From: M55B177 sp034722275 | GTDB taxonomy: Bacteria > Chloroflexota > Dehalococcoidia > GIF9 > AB-539-J10 | NCBI GenBank assembly: GCA_034722275.1 | Contig: JAYENW010000001.1 | Location: forward strand, 62,001-126,000 | Direction of reading: 5' to 3' | Length of the DNA stretch: 64,000 nt | Shown here: piece after piece, positions 58,686 through 64,000 of the stretch | How positions within the stretch are numbered: the stretch's first letter is position 1 | How the letters are laid out: every line of letters begins with the position of its first letter | Notes under the pieces: generated by a model | Database searches by the model: none | The model's input: the letters and a program-made list of their open reading frames with translations, nothing else | What the model was told of the DNA's origin: nothing | Translations under genes and position numbers: made by a program

Positions 58686-60130
58686 TGGATTCAGTTGAGC
58701 GAGAAGATATAGAACGGGATGATGAGGAAACAGCGGAGCCCTCGGATGAGGAAACTGAGGGTGGTGCAGCTCGAGAAGTGTCTGTAGAAGAGGCTACTGA
58801 GGTTATGCCAGGAGGAGGCATGTCTCATGTAGCTCTAGATGACCGTGAGATAATTGATGATCCTACTCGTATGTATCTTCAAGAAATTGGCAAGGTACCA
58901 CTCCTTACAGCTAAGGAAGAGGTGACGATATCCCGTAAAATAGAGCATGGCAGATATTTAGAAAAAATCGACGAGACGTATTTCAGGAAATATAAGAGGC
59001 TCCCCTCTGCGATTGAGATAGCTATTCACTTAGTTTCTCAGCTACCCAAGCATTATCCTGCTATCCAAACTATCGAAGAATGTCTGCATATTGGTACAGC
59101 TTATGATGTGGTAGAAGCAATCACAAATCCTGAATTTCGCTCTGTTGTGGATGGGGTCACGGACCTAGCATTGGTGAACGCTGTCAGCCAAAATATGGGA
59201 AAAGAGGTGGCTGTGGTGCAGGAAACCATAGTGAGTATTTCCTTAAACTGTTGTCTTATACCTCCAGAGCTACTCTCTCTAGTTGGTAAGAATACTTCAT
59301 GGCAGGGAATAAAAGCTCTACTGACCAACGATGAATTTCTGTTGCAACTTAATTCCCATGAAGTTGAGTTAAAAGCCTATTTTGAGAATGTGAGGCGTGA
59401 AGCAAAGACTGCCGAGCAGAAAGTTATTGAAGCCAATCTACGCTTGGTGGTGAGCATAGCCAAAAAATACATTGGCCATGGCATGTCTTTCCTTGACCTT
59501 ATTCAGGAAGGAAATATTGGGCTGATACGAGCGGTAGATAAGTTTCAGTATCGGAAAGGTTACAAATTCAGTACCTATGCTACATGGTGGATCAGACAAG
59601 GAATCACTCGTGCTATAGCTGATCAATCTCGCACCATACGTATTCCAGTGCACATGGTAGAGACAATTAATAAGCTGTTGCGAGCAATGCGACAGTTGAC
59701 TCAAGAACTGGGGCGTGAGCCAAGTTATGAGGAAGTTGGGAGTCGCCTAGGTATGAGTTCAGAGAGAATAGAAGAAATTCTTGATCTGTTCTACCACGAA
59801 CCAGTATCCTTGGAGACACCAGTTGGCGAAGATGAAGACAGCCGCTTAGGTGACTTTGTTGAAGACCGAGCCAGTTTGGCACCGGTTGAAGCCACCTCGC
59901 AACAGTTGGTGAGAGAACAAATAGACAGAGTCCTTGATGAGCTTACTGAGCGGGAGAAAAAAGTATTACAACTTAGATTCGGCCTCCAAGATGGGCATAC
60001 CCGAACATTAGAGGAGGTAGGGAAAGAATTCAATGTGACTCGGGAAAGAATAAGACAAATTGAAGGCAAAGCTTTACGCAAACTACGGCACCCTACTCAT
60101 AGCCGCAAACTCAGGAGTTATTTGGATTGA
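58685..60130 (+). CDS. rpoD: RNA polymerase primary sigma factor
   Basis: A 481-residue sigma-70. An acidic N-terminal tail replaces most of region 1.1; region 1.2 is DDPTRMYLQEIGKVPLLT; region 2 has NLRLVVSIAKKYIGHGMSFLDLIQEGNIGL and YKFSTYATWWIRQ; region 3 PVHMVETINKL; region 4.2 GHTRTLEEVGKEFNVTRERIRQIEGKALRKL. It should recognise the TTGACA/TATAAT promoters noted in this window. Its start overlaps the dnaG stop. The 3' end overlaps the convergent ffh by 13 bp. Confidence 0.97.
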   Translation: MDSVEREDIERDDEETAEPSDEETEGGAAREVSVEEATEVMPGGGMSHVALDDREIIDDPTRMYLQEIGKVPLLTAKEEVTISRKIEHGRYLEKIDETYFRKYKRLPSAIEIAIHLVSQLPKHYPAIQTIEECLHIGTAYDVVEAITNPEFRSVVDGVTDLALVNAVSQNMGKEVAVVQETIVSISLNCCLIPPELLSLVGKNTSWQGIKALLTNDEFLLQLNSHEVELKAYFENVRREAKTAEQKVIEANLRLVVSIAKKYIGHGMSFLDLIQEGNIGLIRAVDKFQYRKGYKFSTYATWWIRQGITRAIADQSRTIRIPVHMVETINKLLRAMRQLTQELGREPSYEEVGSRLGMSSERIEEILDLFYHEPVSLETPVGEDEDSRLGDFVEDRASLAPVEATSQQLVREQIDRVLDELTEREKKVLQLRFGLQDGHTRTLEEVGKEFNVTRERIRQIEGKALRKLRHPTHSRKLRSYLD

Positions 60131-61485
60131 GGCCGATTAGCCATAAATATATTTGGTATGTTCTTGGATAGTTTGCCTCGTGCTAGTGATTTAGTCAATT
60201 TCTGCAGCTGATAAAATTGGTTCAGGAGCTGGTTGACATCTTGGGGTGTGGTGCCACTGCCACGGGCAATGCGCCTCCGACGGCTGCCATTGATGATGTT
60301 TGGATTATGCCGCTCTTCATAAGTTGTCGATGAAATGATGGCCTCGACCTTTTTTAATCCTTTCTCACCTTCATCATTGGGCAGGTGAGGAATAATGTGG
60401 GATAAACCGGGCACCAATTCGACTAGCTGCCCCAAGGCACCCATCTTGTGAAGTTGGTGTATCTGGCTGAGAAGGTCATCAAGGGTAAACCCTGTGGAGC
60501 GCACTTTTTTTTCTAAAATTTTGGCTTGCTTCTGGTCGAAGGTCTTTTCGGCGCGCTCAATGAGAGTGAGCATATCCCCCATGCCCAGAATGCGAGAAGC
60601 CAAACGGTCAGGGTAGAAAGGTTCTAAGTCGCCTGCTTTCTCGCCGGTGCCCATGAACTTTATAGGTATCCCGCTGATAAATCTAATAGACAAGGCTGCT
60701 CCGCCTCTGGCATCGCCATCCATTTTTGTCAAGACGAGCCCGGTGATCCCAATCTGGCTGTGAAATTCCTGGGCTATCTTTACCGCTTCCTGTCCTGTCA
60801 TGGCATCCACTGTGAGTAAAACCTCGGAAGGCTTTAAGGCAGATTTAATATCGGCTAGTTCTCTCATCATATCTTTATCAATATGCAGACGCCCTTGGGA
60901 ATCGACAATTACCCAGGTTGCTGCCAGTTCCTTTGCTTTGGCAACAGCATGAAGACAAATAGTTGTTGGCGTTACCGTGCCATCTTTATTTTGAGGCAAA
61001 GGCTCAGAATATACAGGTATATTTTGTTGCTCAGCCAGCGCTCTCAGTTGTGCCACAGCAGCAGGCCGGCGAGTATCGGCAGCTACCAATAGTGGGCGCT
61101 GCCCTTTTTGTTTGAGACTGACAGCCAGTTTTACCACTGTGGTAGTTTTGCCAGATCCCTGCAGTCCTACTACTAAAGCGATGAAAGGAGGATGATTAAC
61201 TGAGACCAGGTCACTATGTTCCTTGCCTAAGATGGCAGTTAATTCCTGATTAACAATTTTAATGACTTGCTGGGCTGGTGTCAGGCTGTGCAATACTCCA
61301 GTGGCAAGAGTACGTTCCTTTACCTTGGCTAAGAACTCCTTGACTACCTTGAAATTGACATCTGCTTCCAGAAGTTCCAGCCGTACTTGGTGTAGAGCTT
61401 CATTAATATCTTCCTCGCCGAGCTTACCTTTGCCACCAAGTTTATCGAGAACCTTGGTTAACCTTTGAGTTAAAACTTCTAGCAT
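60118..61485 (-). CDS. ffh: Signal recognition particle protein Ffh
   Basis: A 455-residue SRP54 GTPase. N domain (MLEVLTQRLTKVLDKLGGKG), G1 GLQGSGKTTT, DTRRPAAVAQL, G4 LTKMDGDARGGAAL, closing loop KFMGTGEKAGDLEPF, then a Met-rich M domain with SRRRRIARGSGTTPQDVNQLL for 4.5S RNA binding. The G3 DTAGR motif reads DSQGR (residues 195-199), an unusual change at an otherwise near-invariant site. The ATG at 61485 is taken; a GTG two codons upstream is possible. Confidence 0.95.
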   Translation of the reverse strand: MLEVLTQRLTKVLDKLGGKGKLGEEDINEALHQVRLELLEADVNFKVVKEFLAKVKERTLATGVLHSLTPAQQVIKIVNQELTAILGKEHSDLVSVNHPPFIALVVGLQGSGKTTTVVKLAVSLKQKGQRPLLVAADTRRPAAVAQLRALAEQQNIPVYSEPLPQNKDGTVTPTTICLHAVAKAKELAATWVIVDSQGRLHIDKDMMRELADIKSALKPSEVLLTVDAMTGQEAVKIAQEFHSQIGITGLVLTKMDGDARGGAALSIRFISGIPIKFMGTGEKAGDLEPFYPDRLASRILGMGDMLTLIERAEKTFDQKQAKILEKKVRSTGFTLDDLLSQIHQLHKMGALGQLVELVPGLSHIIPHLPNDEGEKGLKKVEAIISSTTYEERHNPNIINGSRRRRIARGSGTTPQDVNQLLNQFYQLQKLTKSLARGKLSKNIPNIFMANRPQSK

Positions 61486-61583
61486 GACCACAGCATTTTA
61501 TTCCTAGCTCAACTCGGTAGTCAATTTTCCTTGGCGTGTTTGCCATTGAAATTGATATGGGAATGGGATATTATGCGGGCTTA

Positions 61584-62063
61584 ATGGAGCAGATTTGGGC
61601 ACCCTGGCGCATAGAATACATTCGCAGGACTAACAAAGAGGATGGCTGTATCTTATGCCAGAAATCTCAAGAAAATTGTGATGAAACAAATTTTATCCTC
61701 TATCGTGGTCGAGACAACTTCGTGATATTGAACGTTTATCCTTATAATCCAGGGCACCTGATGGTGGCCCCCTACCGACATACTGCGGATTTAGCGGGTT
61801 TGACTGAGACTGAGGTAAAGGAACACTTTGAGCTTATCAGGAAAAGCTTGAAAGTTATCCAAGAAGTGTTGAATCCAGCGGGATTTAATATTGGATTAAA
61901 CTTGGGCAAAGCTGCTGGAGCTGGGATAGAAACGCATCTTCACACCCATATAGTACCGCGATGGGTAGGTGATACTAATTTTATGCCGGTGTTCTCTGAA
62001 GTTAGAGTTATATCAGAGGCTTTATCCGATACCTATAAAAAGCTGAAGGCTAAGATCAATTAA
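61584..62063 (+). CDS. HIT family hydrolase/phosphorylase
   Basis: A 159-residue histidine-triad protein starting MEQIWAPWRIEYIRR, which marks the Ap4A phosphorylase-like HIT group; the frame extends upstream but the family N-terminus is here. A zinc-binding CILCQ lies near residue 20; the catalytic triad is HLHTHIVPRW near residue 115. Likely acts on dinucleoside polyphosphates or AMP conjugates. The Shine-Dalgarno is weak. Divergent from ffh, convergent with pheA. Confidence 0.9.
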   Translation: MEQIWAPWRIEYIRRTNKEDGCILCQKSQENCDETNFILYRGRDNFVILNVYPYNPGHLMVAPYRHTADLAGLTETEVKEHFELIRKSLKVIQEVLNPAGFNIGLNLGKAAGAGIETHLHTHIVPRWVGDTNFMPVFSEVRVISEALSDTYKKLKAKIN

Positions 62064-62067
62064 CTGG

Positions 62068-62883
62068 TTATTCTGCCTGAGGATAAGAGCCGAGTATCTT
62101 GAGAAAAGTGGCTTCTTTTTGCAACTCACTGGTTGCTTGTTGACAGGCCTGCTCATTTATATGGGTCTCAAGGTCAACATAAAACATATATTCCCAGGGC
62201 TTACTTTTACTTGGTCTGGACTCCAATTTGGTTAAGTTTATGTTCTTGTTGGCAAAGATACCCAGGATGCGGTACAGTGCACCAGGGACATGCCTGGCAG
62301 CAAAAACGAGAGACGTTTTGTTTTTCCTGCCCTGCTTGGCCTTTTGTTTGGAAATGGCGAAAAACCTGGTGTAATTGTTGATGTTATTTTCAATTTTTGC
62401 TGCCAGGCTTTTCAAACCATAGATTTCAGCAGCTCTGCTGCTAGCTACCGCAGCGCATTTTCTCAGGTGTTTCTCTTTTATCATTCTGGCACTGCCGGCG
62501 GTATCATGAGCAGGTACAACCTTGGCATTTAATGTGCTCAGGAATTCATCACACTGAGCTAGAGCTTGGGGATGGGAATAAATTGTTGTTATCTCAGCCA
62601 AATTTTCTCCAGGCAAGGCCATCAAGCAGTGGCTAATTCTGAGAATGACCTCAGCGTATATATTAAGGGGGTAAGCTAACAATAAATCATATGCTTCATT
62701 AATGCTGCCTGCTTGAGAGTTCTCTATGGGAATTACACCAAAGTCGATTTTACTCTCTGAGGCAGCTTGGAAAACATCCTTGAGGTGGGTACAGGGGAAA
62801 AAGGCAACGTCACATCCGAAGAGTTTTATAGTAGCATCTTCGCTGAAAGCACCTCTATCTCCCTGGAAAGCTACTTTAATCAT
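62068..62883 (-). CDS. pheA: Prephenate dehydratase
   Basis: A 271-residue monofunctional PheA making phenylpyruvate in phenylalanine synthesis. It begins MIKVAFQGDRGAFSEDA; catalytic and binding segments are FGVIPIENSQAGSINEAYDLL, DTAGSARMI and NNYTRFFAI (TRF motif). The C-terminal ACT domain has the feedback-related motifs HVPGALYRILGIF and TKLESRPSKSKPWEYMFYVD. The ATG at 62883 matches the family start; the frame extends upstream without support. Confidence 0.95.
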   Translation of the reverse strand: MIKVAFQGDRGAFSEDATIKLFGCDVAFFPCTHLKDVFQAASESKIDFGVIPIENSQAGSINEAYDLLLAYPLNIYAEVILRISHCLMALPGENLAEITTIYSHPQALAQCDEFLSTLNAKVVPAHDTAGSARMIKEKHLRKCAAVASSRAAEIYGLKSLAAKIENNINNYTRFFAISKQKAKQGRKNKTSLVFAARHVPGALYRILGIFANKNINLTKLESRPSKSKPWEYMFYVDLETHINEQACQQATSELQKEATFLKILGSYPQAE

Positions 62884-62927
62884 GAACACGTAGTATAACT
62901 TAATTGGCTCTGTTTTCCTACCAGAAG

Positions 62928-64000
62928 TCATCTTTGCCAGATGCGGGGCGAAAATATCATGAAAACCGTGAATAGCTCTAACCTGCCCAACCACATGCAG
63001 ATAATTAAAATGCTTTTTGCCGACCCGGGAAGCCAGGCATAATTCGAAGTAGGCCCTACTCCAGCCAAGCCAGGTCCCACATTTCCTAAAGTAGCAGCTA
63101 CTGTGGAAAATGATGTTTCTAAATCAAGCCCCAAAAAACCAAGTATTATGGAGGCTACAACTGCTACAAGGAGATAAAAGCAAAGAAAAGATATTATGCC
63201 GCGCATTACTTCCTCTGACAGAGGTTTCTGGTTATATTTCGCTTGAATTACAGCCTTGGGGGAGATTGCTTTTCTCATCATCACCTTGCTGTGTTTCAGC
63301 AAGGCTAAAGCCCGCACCACTTTTATTCCTCCACCAGTTGAGCCACCACAGCCTCCGATGAACATCAAAGCTAGGAGTAACATTCTGGCGCCGGAGTGCC
63401 AAATGCTAAAATTACAAGTGGCAAAGCCCGTAGTGGTCATGATTGAAATCGCCTGAAAGAGGCTATCTCTATACGAGCCGAGCCCCTGAGAGAAAGTTAA
63501 TAACACAGTGGCTGCCACTAAAAAAATTATGTAGAGCCTGAGTTCCTCATCTTTTAGTATCTTGAACCTTCCCTTTAAAACTTGATAATGAATTACAAAG
63601 TTTGTGCCTGCTAAGAGCATGAAGGCCATGATGATATACTCGGCTGAAGGATTGGCATAAGCTGCGATGCTTGCTGTAGTAGGAGTGAAGCCACCAGTGG
63701 GGATAGTGCAGAGAGAGATACAAATTGAGTCGAAGAAAGGGAGCTTGGCCAGGAAATAAAGGAATATCGTTTCAATTCCGGTGAAAGCGATATAAATCAC
63801 CCAAAGAAATCTCGCCGTTGCTCTAACTCTGGGGCGGAACTTTTCAGGTAGGGGTCCGGGGAACTCCCGTTCAAAAAGCTGAGAGCCTCCTACCCCTAAT
63901 TTAGGCAAAATGGCGACAAATAGCGTGATCACTCCCATGCCACCCAGCCATTGAGTAAGACTACGCCACAAAAGTGCACTTTTTGGGAATTCCTCTATTC
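62928..64000 (-). CDS. TrkH-family potassium transporter, 5' part cut by window edge
   Basis: The C-terminal approximately 357 residues of a TrkH/KtrB K+ channel-like subunit. At the window edge the frame reads IEEFPKSALLWRSLTQWLGGMGVI, the conserved first pore region; later filter-like segments include TIPTGGFTPTTASIAAY and FATVAATLGNVGPGL, with TMTTTGFATCNFSIW and GGCGGSTGGGIKVVRALALLK between. It works with a TrkA NAD-binding regulator, not in the window. The true start lies beyond position 64000. Confidence 0.92.
   Translation of the reverse strand, partial: IEEFPKSALLWRSLTQWLGGMGVITLFVAILPKLGVGGSQLFEREFPGPLPEKFRPRVRATARFLWVIYIAFTGIETIFLYFLAKLPFFDSICISLCTIPTGGFTPTTASIAAYANPSAEYIIMAFMLLAGTNFVIHYQVLKGRFKILKDEELRLYIIFLVAATVLLTFSQGLGSYRDSLFQAISIMTTTGFATCNFSIWHSGARMLLLALMFIGGCGGSTGGGIKVVRALALLKHSKVMMRKAISPKAVIQAKYNQKPLSEEVMRGIISFLCFYLLVAVVASIILGFLGLDLETSFSTVAATLGNVGPGLAGVGPTSNYAWLPGSAKSILIICMWLGRLELFTVFMIFSPRIWQR

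Overview
The window looks like a chromosomal segment from an anaerobic Chloroflexota bacterium, most likely of the Dehalococcoidia. This is inferred from gene content and style: a pps-(dgt)-dnaG-rpoD block, a bacterial Elp3, a radA-ispD-ispF cluster, a DUF5679 mini-protein, ClpC without ctsR/mcsAB, and many MOCO/B12/CoA enzymes. There are no rRNA genes, no CRISPR array and no recognisable insertion sequence or prophage. One tRNA (Ala-TGC) and the RNase P RNA are present.

Region 1 (1-18 kb) is a metabolic locus arranged around one divergent control region (about 5.8-6.1 kb). Leftward: FAD, 2Fe-2S and molybdopterin subunits of a xanthine dehydrogenase-family hydroxylase, a methylmalonyl-CoA-mutase-type B12-binding subunit, and both subunits of an ADP-forming succinate-CoA-type ligase (the alpha subunit runs off the left edge). 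Rightward, twelve closely packed genes: a Phd/YefM antitoxin, a fusion of a RelE-like toxin domain to a degenerate MobA/MocA-type nucleotidyltransferase, a MoeA-like molybdopterin-binding protein, an NMT1/TauA-type ABC transporter, two DUF4213/DUF364 proteins, an acyl-CoA dehydrogenase lacking the usual catalytic Glu, a tiny membrane protein plus Na+/solute symporter, and an intact MocA-type transferase. A perfect-consensus promoter and two TGTACA half-palindromes 12 bp apart precede the antitoxin. Adenine deaminase follows on the other strand.

Region 2 (18-33 kb) holds rpiB-tsaC, a zincin, guaA, trehalose synthesis (otsA-otsB) with a glycosyltransferase, tRNA-Ala, a three-gene exported/surface-protein cassette, a coiled-coil zinc-ribbon protein, rnpB, a phosphodiesterase, an AmmeMemoRadiSam protein B, two unknown proteins, and ccdA-tlpA preceded by what looks like a frameshifted glutaredoxin-like remnant.

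Region 3 (33-42 kb) has an NSS-family transporter with its tiny partner subunit, an orphan lipoprotein substrate-binding protein, two divergent near-leaderless genes (HAD hydrolase, radical SAM), a second radical SAM/SPASM gene preceded by a 41-codon cationic ORF, small membrane proteins, and Elp3 divergent from a Trm9-like methyltransferase.

Region 4 (42-64 kb) is core metabolism and information processing: ispF, ispD, radA, clpC, rsmD, coaD, ferredoxin, radical SAM, proC, leuS, pps, a decayed dgt, dnaG, rpoD, ffh, HIT protein, pheA and trkH (cut by the right edge). The strongest candidates for something new are the toxin-pseudotransferase fusion inside a molybdoenzyme locus, the Elp3/Trm9-like pair, the surface cassette, and the small ORF between two radical SAM genes.
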